A stretch of 64,000 bases of DNA from Cyrtodaria siliqua (taxonomy: Eukaryota > Mollusca > Bivalvia > Adapedonta > Hiatellidae), in the NCBI GenBank assembly GCA_037043455.1, contig JAWPHD010001332.1:268850-332849 (forward strand), written 5' to 3'. Numbering within the stretch: the stretch's first letter is position 1; every line of letters begins with the position of its first letter. The position numbers and the translations under genes were made by a program. Below the pieces are notes generated by a model that was given only the letters and a program-made list of their open reading frames with translations, did no database searches and was not told the DNA's origin. Shown one piece after another: positions 1-10,844 of this stretch.

Positions 1-57
1 CGTAAGTACCAGCAGATCTGCTCAACATCGACATTGCATCATGTTCACGGAACTGAT
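1..57 (-). CDS. 5' end of a tenth alternative terminal exon, cut by window edge
   Basis: A TTTATTTTCAG acceptor at 58-60 and beyond is followed by an open frame in the array phase, reading NQFREHDAMSMLSRSAGTY to the window edge. It parallels the start of the exon at 2335-2615 ([16 protein letters not shown]) in both DNA and protein, so it is a tandem duplicate of it. The finger-coding part should lie just left of the window. The first bases of the window read as a GTAAGTACC-like string only on the plus strand, which is the wrong strand for a donor. That the exon carries two fingers is inferred from its sister exons, not seen. Confidence 0.7.
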
Positions 58-2334
58 CTGAAAATAAAACAACAATTCAAATGATTAATCTATTTGTTAC
101 TACTTCTTGAAGGGGTTGATGCACTTTTTTTAAACACAAATTATTTAAAAGGGCTCTGAAAAACTCAAACAAATATGAAAAAAATATCAAAATGACATGA
201 AAAATAAAAAATATATGACTCGATTGAAAATATGCAAAGAACATTAATGGAGACCATCTTGGAACGATGACGTCATCGCGCCTTTTTATTGTAAAAGGCA
301 TATAGACAAAATACATTTTAAAGCAAACAAAATCACTGCAAATTGATTAGAAACTAAATATACAGATGTAAAATGTATAAATTGTATGCTTATTTTTCAT
401 TTGCAGTGGTTTTCTTTGCTTTGAATGACATTTTGTCACTATGGTGAAAAGTTGGCCCTCTCCATTTATGTTTTTTTGCAAATTTTCTATAGGTCATAAC
501 TCCTTTTTTTTCATGGCATTTTGATCATTCTTTCAGCTTTTTTCCATTCTTTTTATAGCCCTTTAAAAAAAACTTTCAGCTTTTTCAAGTTTTTAGAGCC
601 CTTTAAAATAAACCTTGTTTGAAAGCGCATCAACCTGTTTAATAATAACATATATATTAAAATCTTCTTTTATCTACATGCATACAACAATCCAAAAATA
701 ATTATAAACTTTCTAGCTTTAAAAGCATTCTCAATGTGCAACAGTTTTCGAAAATATGTTTATAGGTGAACAAAGCAACTTTAAAAAACAACTTTAAAAA
801 ACTTGCAATTTTAATAGCGTTCAGTATATTAAAGCAAAGGATAAGGCATAAAAGAAAAAAGTGTTGTTTCCGCTAACCCGACTGACCCTATTAATTAGCC
901 GCCAATCCTAACTTTTTTATTGCAAAAAAAAATAAATAAACAAATAAATAAATAATACTAAAAAGTTGAACCCATGAACTAAGGTTTCTTATGGAGATGA
1001 AAAAAGAAATAAAAAAATATTCCTCCAGTGAGATTTGAACTCTAGACCTCTGGGGTTTCCAGTGTACATTACCAAATATTGAAAAAGGGCCATAACCATG
1101 TATTATCTAGGTGTTAATACCTTCCCCAGTACTTTTTATAATATTAGCAGAAACAAACCATTTTTTTTTTTGGCCTAATAACAAGCAAAGTGTACAACAC
1201 CACCAACATTAAAGGACTGACAATAGGGGTATCGCGTGTCTGATCTGAAGTCACGTTGCATTATACGAGTATTTCCAAAAATAGATGTACACACTTCCTT
1301 TGTTGACTCGGCATTATTACCTCTAATGGACAGCCTTATTTACCAGGAAGTGACAAATGCCTCGAAAATGTTGACTAATTTGACCGTTAACCTCAAAGTG
1401 TGAACTTGGCCTTTGAGGTAGACCTGATTCTTGCACATAACACACCTTCATATTGTGGTTAACATTTGTGTGAAGTTTCTTTCGAAGTTATGGCTGAAGG
1501 AAGGACGAACGGACAGTGCGATTACTATATGCCTCCCTTCGAGGGCATAAAAACTGTGCATGCTACTTTTCTCTTTGGTTTGTGGATGTTGCTTTAAAGG
1601 GATCCCCTTTTCAGTATATAATGTAAGAATTGTTATAAATTCATTCCAACAGTCGAATTATGTATATCAAAGGGAATTATAAATTATTGAATACGTACAA
1701 ATCTGAAGAACTCGTAAGATTACAAAGTATACATTACAACAACAATTATATAAGTTAACATTTATACTAGTTATTAATTCAGCTAAAAAACACAAAAAAA
1801 GCGACCGTCATACACAACCTAACTAAAGATATTTATTAACTTTATTTTTCATTCTATGTACAATATAATTAACTGGATAAACTGGATAAAAGTATTTCAC
1901 TACAATCTTCAGATTGCCAATTTTTTAAATAAAATATTTTGAGTCATGTTATTTCAATTCGATCAAATCCATGAATGAACAACACCATTTCAGTTCAATC
2001 AAATCCATGAATGCAGCTTAGGTCGTATCAGGTTGGAATGGGAAATGGTGATGAACAAAAGAATGACAATACTGGTGTGTTGTATTTTGTCGTATTTATC
2101 TTGTAAAATGTTGTATTTAAAGAATGATTCAGCTGTAAAACACCTATAAAAAGTGTACAGCTTGACAGAAATCAAGATTCCACACTAAATAACTTCATCC
2201 TTGATATGTAAAAAACTAGAGGTCTCCTGATGGAGGAAGGCTCCTGTTGCACGAGGTCTTCTGTTGCAATTGCAAGAAATATGTTCTGGTGCAACAAGTT
2301 ATAGTAAAGTCCACGTAACAACCACATGCTATTA
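58..2334. other. Intron / 3' flank of the 2.3 kb exon, no gene
   Basis: AT-rich DNA separating two alternative terminal exons. It contains poly-A/T runs and a tRNA-like fragment near 1,022-1,078. The short open frames at 77-316 and 2172-2354 have no recognisable motif or codon character. The 3' UTR of the exon ending at 2335 must lie in the right part of this stretch; I could not assign its polyadenylation site with confidence. Confidence 0.6.
1022..1078 (-). repeat. tRNA-like (SINE-head) fragment
   Basis: On the minus strand an anticodon-stem-like hairpin (CTGGAAACCCCAG) is followed by a box-B-like GAGTTCAAATCTC. No matching acceptor stem or D arm is evident, so this looks like a tRNA-derived SINE fragment rather than a working tRNA gene. 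Confidence 0.35.
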
Positions 2335-2615
2335 TCACTTATAAACATGTACAAGAAACACGTGCGACTTCATGTTGCTCTTGTGGGAGAAGCCTTTCTG
2401 GCAGTAATTACAGATGAACGGTTTCTCTCCGGTATGTTTCCTCACGTGCAAATCTAACGCTGACTTTGCCGGAAACAGTTTGCCGCAGTGCGGACATGAG
2501 AGCCTGTATGAGATACCAGCTGTTGTACATATGCTACACTGCTGTGGGTTGTCACAGACGTGGGCACTGGCAGATCTGCTCGACATCGACACTGCATCAT
2601 GGTCACCATACAGAT
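2335..2615 (-). CDS. Alternative terminal exon, two C2H2 zinc fingers (array exon 9)
   Basis: The acceptor TTTATTCTTCAG ends at 2616. The exon is 281 nt (2 plus 93 codons including stop), matching the phase left by exon 3. It encodes 92 residues after the junction Asn. Finger 1 is CPHC-X12-H-X3-H with helix AKSALDL. A TGEKP linker leads to finger 2, CNYC-X12-H-X4-H with helix HKSNMKS, and the tail VYK and stop follow almost at once. A short Ser-rich lead with [10 protein letters not shown] precedes the fingers. The predicted role is the DNA-binding tail of a nuclear isoform. The open frame starting at an internal Met understates the exon, because translation enters by splicing. The exon is most like the one at 5418-5707 and the partial exon at 1-57. 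Confidence 0.9.
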
Positions 2616-2639
2616 CTGAAGAATAAACGATTTATTAGA

Positions 2640-2830
2640 TATTCCTATTGTACTGTAACTATTTCTTAACCCTTAACCTGCTACATATGTACAACGGACT
2701 GTTCTTTCATTGAATTAAGAGCATTCCATTTATGTGACAAAGGGGTGTTTCGGGTGATCAGCAGCCAGACATTGTAAACAATGGATGCAAAGACTATTAT
2801 AGTAGTGCTTAGCGGGTTAAGGGTTAATAA
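2640..2830 (-). repeat. Dispersed repeat, minus copy
   Basis: It shares the reverse complement of a block also present at 22,790-22,935 and 23,128-23,240: a GATCAGCAGC core next to GTTTACAATG-like and CATTTATGTGACAAAGGGG-like strings, flanked by CTTAACCCTTAACC. It is a diverged interspersed element of unknown class. Confidence 0.5.
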
Positions 2831-3904
2831 AATATGCTGAAATTGTCAGCCTTATCATTCATCTCCTGGATACATTACTATCAAAAATCTAAGAGAATTA
2901 AGGGATACAAGTTAAGCAACATATTATTTGAGTAAGAGAACTGATATCCACTTTATCATCAATGAATAATCCGGCTTGAATGCCCGGCTTGAAACAAGTT
3001 TGGTTTATATAATATGTAAATCATCAGAAAGTGAGATTATATTAACCTTTGTTATCACAAAGGCTGCATAGACTGCCTTGACAAACATCACGGACATATA
3101 CCAATAGTGAATTATCAAAAATGTCACGGACATGGTATATACCAATAGTGAATCATCAAAAATGTCAACTTGTGTTACTACACTCTTAGGCCGTAAGTTA
3201 TGATATAGTTATTATGTCTTGTTCCCATTTACATCATGATCTATATTATGGTTCATATTTTTCGTAAATTGGTCCCTGTGCTGGTAATTCAGGTAAAAGT
3301 TCTGTATATTAACAAACAATTCTTATTCTTTTTGTTCAAGTTTACGGACAGCTGAGTCGAACCTATTGTTACATGGACCAAAGAAGAAACATGAAACACT
3401 AAATGCCGGACTGACCCCTCCTCCGAGTCTATGAACTTGCATATGGATTGAAACACCTTACATTATTTGTTTCAAAGATCTTTTAGTAACCAGTATTATA
3501 TATTATGAACTATTCATTCAGGAATGAACATGCACCAAAAATTAAAATGTAACATTACCTTGATGGTAAAAATCATAAAGATCATAAAACCAAACGAAAG
3601 GGTAGAATTAAAATTCTTTATTATTGCAAAATTCTCAAAATATATACATTTACATGCCATTAAACATACTTTACAAAAGCATGTATGGTCAAGTTATACT
3701 AAAACTGTGACAAAAGTGGCTGATGGGAACTATGGAACTCCTGCTAGTCAGCAGGGCAAACATATTACACTAAAACTGTGTTTATGATATGGAATGGCCT
3801 CACAATATATCCAATAAACAATAATTGTACCATAGCTCTAATGGTTTTCCTTTGTTCTTGCTTATGATATTTTCATGAACCTGAAGGTCTGAGCCTAAAC
3901 CGTG

Positions 3905-3972
3905 CTATAACTGCCGGTATATTTCGGCCGTGATATAACTGCCGGTATATTTCAGCCGTGATATAAATGACA
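3905..3972 (+). repeat. Two tandem copies of a 34 bp motif
   Basis: The string ATAACTGCCGGTATATTTC followed by GGCCGTGAT or AGCCGTGAT occurs twice in direct succession, then degenerates. Confidence 0.6.
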
Positions 3973-4085
3973 GATTCAGCAGTTATACCGTCTATTTAAT
4001 TTTACACGCACTTAGTTGTAACGTTTACACACAACCTATCAATCAAAATGTCAATTACCAGCATTGAATTGCTATGGTACAAAAC

Positions 4086-4190
4086 ATTTATAGCATATTT
4101 TTCTCGTATGCAATTTATACTGCACTCTAGGGCCTTCGGCCCTCGAAAAGCAGTATAAATCGCATATACTCCAAAAATTATGCTATAAAT
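4086..4190. repeat. 105 bp fold-back element (hairpin)
   Basis: ATTTATAGCATA at the left pairs with TATGCTATAAAT at the right. Inside it GCAATTTATACTGC pairs with GCAGTATAAATCGC, and GGGCC-TTCG-GGCCC closes the tip. The whole stretch is one imperfect inverted repeat, as in a tiny foldback MITE. The transcript of the host gene would carry this hairpin in the intron 3' of the 5.4 kb exon. Confidence 0.75.
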
Positions 4191-5417
4191 ATTACATATA
4201 CAACAATTAGGCCAGAACATCAGTTGCAAAACATACACAAGGCAAATCTAACCAAGGTTAAATAACATTAATCACATTTTTGTTTTATAATGAATGATAT
4301 AACTCATGGCTTTCATCTTCATGTACAGGAAAGTTTTGTCTGCATTACAGAATTAACTTATCACAATAAACTGACTTCAAAAACAAAACAGATTTCCTTT
4401 TTTACAAAAATCCCTGGATTTATCATAATTTTACTGGTGTAATGCCTTCAAATCGTGCACACCTTTTCACTTATAAGAAATTCAAATGTGTCTTATAATA
4501 CACACGTTTCAAGTTGAATTATTCAATGTCCCAGTCGCAACTTTAATACTATGACTTTGTCACTAATGATGGAAATTAGTGAGTTGTAATTTACCTCCCC
4601 TCGAGTCATATCAGCACCACTGCATCGGTCCTAACATGTGAGGTCCTTTGCTTTCATCGTTGCATTACAATTTGCAGGTTTATGAATTATGAAATTTTGA
4701 ACAAATTTGAGTGTTTTTCAAAACGTGTATCAAAATTCTGAGTAGTAAATTAAATATCAGACTTAACAAAGCCTTTATTTTAATGGCTCAAAAACAAGTG
4801 TCAAAATGCATCGAATTTCTGTAATTCTATATACAAGCAGCATAAAACACCAAGGAAACCAAACAGTTATAGTGCTCCAGATAAACTCAGCATTGTATGC
4901 ATGAAAAATAAAAACATTACATATTTACATTTACAAATACGTCTTCTTAAAAACAAGTTTTGGACAAAGCATTACTGTAGTGATAACTCTTTAACCATTA
5001 CAATAAAAAATATTGTGTATTTCCTCTTCTCCTTATATAATATATATTCAAAACTGCTTCTGTCATTTTTAAAGGGCATTAATTTGTGTCAAACAGCCAA
5101 CAAAAATGCCATTTCTTTTTTCTTGTAAGCATATACTGGTAAAATTTTGCTGGAGGTACTTGATTGCCATTCAATACTGCAAACTTCAATGAGCATCTAT
5201 TGCATATGACTGGGTGCACTCTATTTTTCTAAGCTATTATGTGTGTACGCGGGAATTTGGTTCTCAATATTTATTGGTGATTTTTTAATGCGTTTTTTAA
5301 TGCGTTTTTTTAATGCGTTTTTGATGAAAAAATATGCGTGATACGCAGATACAGGTCTTCTCTGGAGCACTGAGTTAGACCAATGTGTTTGAGCTATTGA
5401 ACAGGGGAGATTAAGCA

Positions 5418-5707
5418 CTACTGTCCCTCATTAAAATCTACTAGTTTATTGTTATGCACAGAAAACATGTGTCTAGTCAGGTTACTCTTGTGTGTGAAAG
5501 CCTTAGGACACAAGTGACAGGTGAAGGGCCTTTCCCCAGTGTGACTCCTCAAATGCAACCTTAACGCGGAGCTCGCTGCGAAGATCTTGCCACAGTGCTG
5601 ACAAACGTTCTTGATGAAGTAAGTCATGTGCTCCTCCCCATGCTGAGTGTGTAAAGCCTGATAATATGGATCGATTCCGCCATGTGCTAACGACTCTTGT
5701 AGAATAT
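5418..5707 (-). CDS. Alternative terminal exon, two C2H2 zinc fingers (array exon 8)
   Basis: The acceptor TTTCTACTTCCAG ends at 5708. The exon is 290 nt, in the common phase, and encodes 95 residues after the junction codon. A 36-residue lead (begins [15 protein letters not shown], contains HTQHGEEHM) precedes finger 1, CQHC-X12-H-X3-H with helix ASSALRL. A TGERP linker leads to finger 2, CHLC-X12-H-X4-H with helix HKSNLTR. The tail is [11 protein letters not shown]. The lead shares a YYQA motif with the exon at 23,303-23,637, which suggests common ancestry of the leads as well as the fingers. Finger sequences are closest to the exon at 2335-2615. Confidence 0.92.
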
Positions 5708-6588
5708 CTGGAAGTAGAAATATTGATATAGTTGCGTTACCTTTGTGACCATTTTAAATAAACTATAAATAACGTATGCTGTAATCATTCTAAAGTCTGT
5801 AACCTGCAATTTTTAACATAACTTTAATGAGCGGATAAAAAGTTTTTTTTAGTTTTTTGTGCGTTTAAAAGCCAAGGTGTGAAATACGATTACGAGGACC
5901 CAAGAAAGTACACAATGACATACAACACAAAAACACACAGTTCACAATCTGAATTATCAATTGTATGATTTTGACAATGTAACATAAAAGCAATAATGAT
6001 GGTCTTTATTTTTTGTTCAATGTTATTTTGTAAGGACAGTCGAACTGAAATGATCGAAGCAGTACGCCCCATCTTCTTCCTAGTAGGGAATAGTAACAGT
6101 GACAATGTATTCACAATAATTTATTAAAATAAGCATTCATTATTACAACAATATACAAACTTTGTAATTGTAAATATCAGTAGATCTGACGATGTACCAG
6201 CAATAATACAAGCAGTTCAATATTTCAGGTACTGTATCATGGAAGTTTCAAAATCCAATATGAAATCGAAGTGTTTACTTGTTTATCTTTTTTTTTACCA
6301 AAAAATCATTCTTGTAATATTTGGAAATGAAATGCCAAAAAACTCAACTAGAAGTGTTAAACAATAGAACAAAACCAATAGCACGGGCAGATATTGACAT
6401 CACACAATAAATTTCACGAAAATATTGTGCGATCTGTTTTCGGGAAAAATCATACGTATTTGTACGAATGAAATCTATTTAAGCAATCTTGATCCGTTTA
6501 AAATTAGCTGGATATTTTACAAGCTGCCCAAAAACATTCCTTACATGTATCTTTAGTAGATCTAGTTGGTCTCCGTTTTTAAAACTGA
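5708..6588. other. Intron between array exons 7 and 8, nothing recognised
   Basis: AT-rich DNA without a coding signal. The minus frame at 5890-6114 is motif-free. I see no clear transposon ends. Confidence 0.6.
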
Positions 6589-6869
6589 TCAAAGTATGTT
6601 ACTGCCACATTGACCGCTATCAGGACCTGGAGTAAACTGGGCCTTCGGATGGGTTCTAAGATGTGTTGTGAGATTACTTTTATGGGCAAATTCCCAACCA
6701 CAAATGCTACACTTATACGGTTTCTCTCCTGTATGAACCCGCTCGTGTACCTTGAGGGCCCACGGGGATGCTGCAAACTTGCCGCAGAATTTACATTTGT
6801 GCTTAAGCATGACTGCGTTCATGACCGTTCCTGGTTCTCGAAATTGACTTGCATGCATAAAACTGGCAC
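6589..6869 (-). CDS. Alternative terminal exon, two C2H2 zinc fingers (array exon 7)
   Basis: The acceptor TATATTGTAG ends at 6870. The exon is 281 nt in the common phase, with 92 residues after the junction Ser. A short lead containing MHASQFREPG precedes finger 1, CKFC-X12-H-X3-H (helix region SPWALKV). This finger has a shifted Phe and a Trp, a non-classical core shared with the two exons to its right. A TGEKP linker leads to finger 2, CSIC-X12-H-X3-H with helix HKSNLTT. The 22-residue tail after the fingers is Pro/Gly-rich (FTPGPDSGQCGSNIL) and longer than in the sister exons. It forms a close trio with the exons at 8040-8281 and 10606-10844. Confidence 0.92.
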
Positions 6870-8039
6870 CTACAATATAAAAGAAACAGATGTGTAAATT
6901 CCCTAACTGGCAATCACAAATTATGATCTAGCAATAAAACAATACCCCCACCACCACTAAAATGGCCAAAATTTTCGCAAAGTACCTAGGAGTAAATCTA
7001 GCTATAACCAGTTAGTAATTGGGTCAAAACTGTTGTACCGCGAAATGCCATAGTATTAGCAGGAATCAAAGTACGAACGAGGGTTTGCCATGTCTATTTA
7101 TCTGATAATTTAAAGCTTTCACAGGCATATAATTATATACTGGGTTTAAACTGTTGTTTTAATTCAAGTTCAATTCTTACACTTTATTCAGAAATCCATA
7201 CCACATAACAGCATATTTCAAAGCAACAACAACAAATACATGTATACATTCACAATGATAAAATTTAAATGTGAAACAGTACTGAGACAATTCAAGATCT
7301 TCATTTATATAACAGGACAGCATGCTCGAATATGAATCCAGATATTACGGGTTCGGATCTCACTGGCACCATTGAGTTTGTCGGCATAATCTTCAGCAAG
7401 ACACTTCCCTTAACCTTGTCCGATGGATAGGAACATAAACTGGGCGGACCTGTATATAGGAGTCGATCTTCCAAACACAATAAAGTACCAAAGGAATCGT
7501 ATTCGTAAGAGTAGGACATGTTCCCGGATTCTAATGTAATCTTCCCCTCTCTTCGAAGTTTATTTATTCATTTTGTCAGGTTTCCAGAAAATGAGAATTA
7601 TAAACACAATTCACACAGTACTGCCTTTAAGTACTATGGACTTTGCAGATGTTTAATATCAATGAAAAAAATACTTCCAAACTATTTTATATTAAAACTG
7701 CTCAATATCCATCCATTCAGCATCGCAAACATTTTTCCATGCCAATTATTAGAGGCATTAATTTTACTATGATGTTATACTTCCTTTACTAACTTTAAAT
7801 ATTCGTTAAATTTAAACTCCAAACTCATTTCCAGTTTCTGGAGTCAGTTTTATTCACCATTTGAGTGTTAACAAACGTTTCGGTACATTTGTTCATTTTC
7901 CCTAACCTTAAACTCCCCAATTCCATTTGACTGCTTTTACTCGAAATTTCAACTATTGTCTGCAAGCTAACATGATGTCCACCTCTATCAAGTTTGGTGC
8001 CAGTCTCGAAGCCTCAGCTTCACCAGTCTCCGACGACAA
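6870..8039. other. Intron between array exons 6 and 7
   Basis: No coding signal. It contains a diverged SINE-A copy (7,335-7,560). The open frame at 7301-7519 is an antisense reading of that SINE. Confidence 0.6.
7335..7560 (+). mobile_element. SINE family A, diverged copy
   Basis: It shows the same order of blocks as the full copy at 44,689-45,015: a box-B-like GGGTTCGGATCTC, then CACCATTGAGTTTGTCGG, GCAAGACACTTCCCTTA, and GTTCCCGGATTC near the 3' end. Many substitutions and the loss of the 5' head indicate an old insertion. Confidence 0.7.
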
Positions 8040-8327
<288 letters not shown>

Positions 8328-8750
8328 TCATCTTAAAAATAAACTTATTTTTTATTTCAAACAAAGTTCAAAATCATAAAAATATACAATTACAACATTT
8401 AAAATGATTGCAATGAAAGTTTATCCAGTCCCTTTCCTTTCCTGAAATTTTTCTCAAGCTTGAAGAATTTGCAAATAAACGATACGACGCAAAAAAAAGA
8501 ACAAGCACATGGAGCCATAGTATATAGTACTATCTTTCAGGTGGAAAGTTTATAAACAAACTGTCTGATACAGATAATTTAAGTATGTCAAGGGACCAAT
8601 ATCAGTTTTAATCGGAGGTTGCACTGCACGAGCAAGAGATTTTACAATACTTATGCATCATATGTCTCAAGTTTATATAACAAAACAACCCTGGAACTTG
8701 CCAAGATATAATTCTGCCACAATTACACCAATTCCGTTCACATGATTAAC

Positions 8751-8813
8751 CCTTTACAAGAATTCTAATAACCCTTTACAAGAAATCTAATAACCCTTTA
8801 CAAGAATTTTGAG
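8751..8813 (+). repeat. Three tandem copies of about 23 bp
   Basis: CCCTTTACAAGAATTCTAAT recurs three times in direct succession with one or two changes per copy. Confidence 0.8.
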
Positions 8814-9784
8814 TTTAGATGTGTTAAACTGGGTTTTATGGCGCATCTACACAAAAATGTTATATGGTGCCAACAGGAATGAATGTTCCATTTACATTGA
8901 GATTAAAAAATATGCAGAATGGGCCTAGAACCTATTGAAAACAAATGTTTGGATGTAACAAATAACACTAATTCTTCCATTGTATTTTGCTTATTATAAT
9001 CTAAAAGAAAGAAATTCAAAATACAAGTATAATCATGCTGGACACTTCTATCTACACAGCTCAGCATCACTTATTTCAGAATTAGATAAGCAATATACAA
9101 ATCTGATACTTTTATCAGTCAGAGCTCTAACCTTAAACAGTTAAAGTTTTATAACTGCTGGAAGTTATTAAAATGGCAAATTATTATCTCCCTTTGGTTT
9201 AGAGCAGCATATACTTTTCCCTAATAACCATTTGTAACCTAAATCAGTTACCAAGATCATTTGCAAATAAATCGAAATAGTTGCCAAATGTGCAGTGTTT
9301 ATTTATGTCTGAATACTTATTATTAAGGATAAATACATCTTCATCAAGATCCAATTAGCTGTTGTTCACTAATTGTAATGTTGGTGCCTACAAAATGATT
9401 TTTAATGAATTTTATTGCATAACAGTAGGTAACTTGAGAGGCTTTGCACATTGGATTTTCATCAATGCTCATAGAATTTTATTGCATGGTTGTAAAGTTG
9501 AATAAACACCCTACCTGGAGAAAATTATATATATACTGGGAAAATTCCTGTATAGAAGATAGAATGCATCTAAACTTGAATGATTTTGTGGTAGTAACTG
9601 CTTCTGGTTACTATCCCAGTTTTATTTGTTTTTTTAATAACAGTCACAGGTTATGAAAAACGTAACTGTTTAAGGTAATTGATGAAATGTTAAAGAATTT
9701 ATCTGTATATCAATAAGCTCTCATCATGAGTGGACGAGTGGAATTTTTGTGCCCTCAAATACTTGTACACACATTTAGTGAATG

Positions 9785-10049
9785 CAGGGCGCTTTTAGGG
9801 GACTGCGGCCAGGGACCTCAGGAAGAGGAATTTCTAAGAAACACAAAATAGTGTGTATTTTATTATTTAAGTGGCACCCAGAATGTACGATTTCAAAGTG
9901 AAAACAGTGTGCCTGTTTTCTTGTATTGAAGTTCAATTTTTTTTATAAAAAAAATTTAAGCGGGAAACTTTTTTACATGAAAAGGGGAAATTTCTATACT
10001 TTCCGGGGAGGGAAATGGGGCCAAAAAAATTGGCCAAACGAGTGCCCTG
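9785..10049. mobile_element. Small CAGGGC...GCCCTG element (MITE-like)
   Basis: It starts CAGGGCGCTTTTAGGGGACTG and ends GAGTGCCCTG, with G-runs near both ends. The start resembles the element at 56,368-56,669. I could not see a convincing target duplication, so the ends are tentative. Confidence 0.45.
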
Positions 10050-10074
10050 GTCATTGCATTTTTCACTGAGTACT

Positions 10075-10320
10075 TGCATACCAAAATACATTAACACACA
10101 TTACTTGCACACATTTACACCAAATACTTGTACATACATTTACACTGAATGCATTTTTCACTAAATAAACACATTTACACAAAATACATGAATTAACAAG
10201 TCTTGAACATGTTTACACCAAATTCATGAAAACCCATTTACAGTAATACTTAATTGGTTGGCACAGCTGAATGAGTTCATTTCATAGCAAACACTTGAAT
10301 ATATGTCCACACACACTAAA
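10075..10320 (+). repeat. Degenerate 25-30 bp repeats (ACTTGCACACATTTACAC)
   Basis: Phrases of the type TACTTGCACACATTTACACC and AAATACATG recur in loose tandem order about eight times. They lie downstream of the 10.6 kb exon on the gene strand. Confidence 0.55.
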
Positions 10321-10424
10321 TATCTGAATACATGTCCAAGCGGCTGGATTGGCCAGGATGATAAAGTGTACTTAAAATGCAGACAGGCTGGTACTTTGTT
10401 TGCAGTGGTTCTTTATTATGTGTT

Positions 10425-10600
10425 TATGTACAAAGTTGTACTTTATAATGAACATTGTACTTATGCACAGTTCAGTTGGTACTACATTTATGTACTTATG
10501 CACAGTTAAGTTGGTACTACATTTAAGTACTTATGCACACTTAAGTTGGTACTATATTTATGTACTTCTGCAGTCAGGATATCCTTTAGGTGTTAACTTA
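10425..10600 (-). repeat. 3' UTR tandem repeats resembling the end of finger 2
   Basis: On the plus strand, units of about 45 bp read TACTTATGCACAGTTAAGTTG and recur about four times between 10,440 and 10,575. The coding end of the adjacent exon reads TATTTATGCACAGTCAAGTTG (10,634-10,654 region), which is the complement of the LTVHKY part of finger 2. The 3' UTR therefore appears to carry several decayed copies of the finger-2 tail. Confidence 0.65.
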
Positions 10601-10605
10601 TGCCG

Positions 10606-10844
10606 TTAAAATGGCACTTTATTTAAATGCGAGTATTTATGCACAGTCAAGTTGCTCTTTTGAGCAAACTTTTTACCACAAACATCGCAACCAAATGGCT
10701 TTTCTCCAGTGTGTATTCTCTCATGCAACCTAAGTGCCCAATTTGACGACTGTATCTTGCCGCAAAATTTACAGTAGAAGGCTGAAATGGCAATTCCTGC
10801 CACTTGCGGCTGACTTACGATCCCAGTAGCATTGCTATCCGGCC
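10606..10844 (-). CDS. Alternative terminal exon, two C2H2 zinc fingers (array exon 5)
   Basis: The acceptor TTTGTATGTTTCAG ends at 10,845. The exon is 239 nt in the common phase, with 78 residues after the junction Arg. A lead of about 25 residues ([20 protein letters not shown]) precedes finger 1, CKFC-X12-H-X3-H with SNWALRL. A TGEKP linker leads to finger 2, CDVC-X12-H-X3-H with helix QKSNLTV. The tail is LNKVPF. Finger 1 belongs to the Trp-containing type seen at 6.6 and 8.0 kb. The downstream repeats that echo the finger-2 tail are unusual. Confidence 0.92.

Larger units (their letters stand above)
2831..5417. other. Intron between array exons 8 and 9, repeats only
   Basis: No coding signal is seen. 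Open frames here (3524-3787, 4002-4238, 4901-5128) are AT-rich and motif-free. The stretch holds a duplicated 34 bp motif, a 105 bp near-perfect hairpin, and a run of AATGCGTTTTTT units at about 5,284-5,330, close to the end of the 5.4 kb exon. Confidence 0.6.

Noticed and set aside
2335..2592. Each zinc-finger frame as a separate small gene beginning at its internal Met
   Set aside because: Every exon has a canonical acceptor upstream of the Met in the one phase exon 3 supplies. The 23.3 kb exon has no useful Met at all, and the 20.5 kb frame begins at GTG in the genome.
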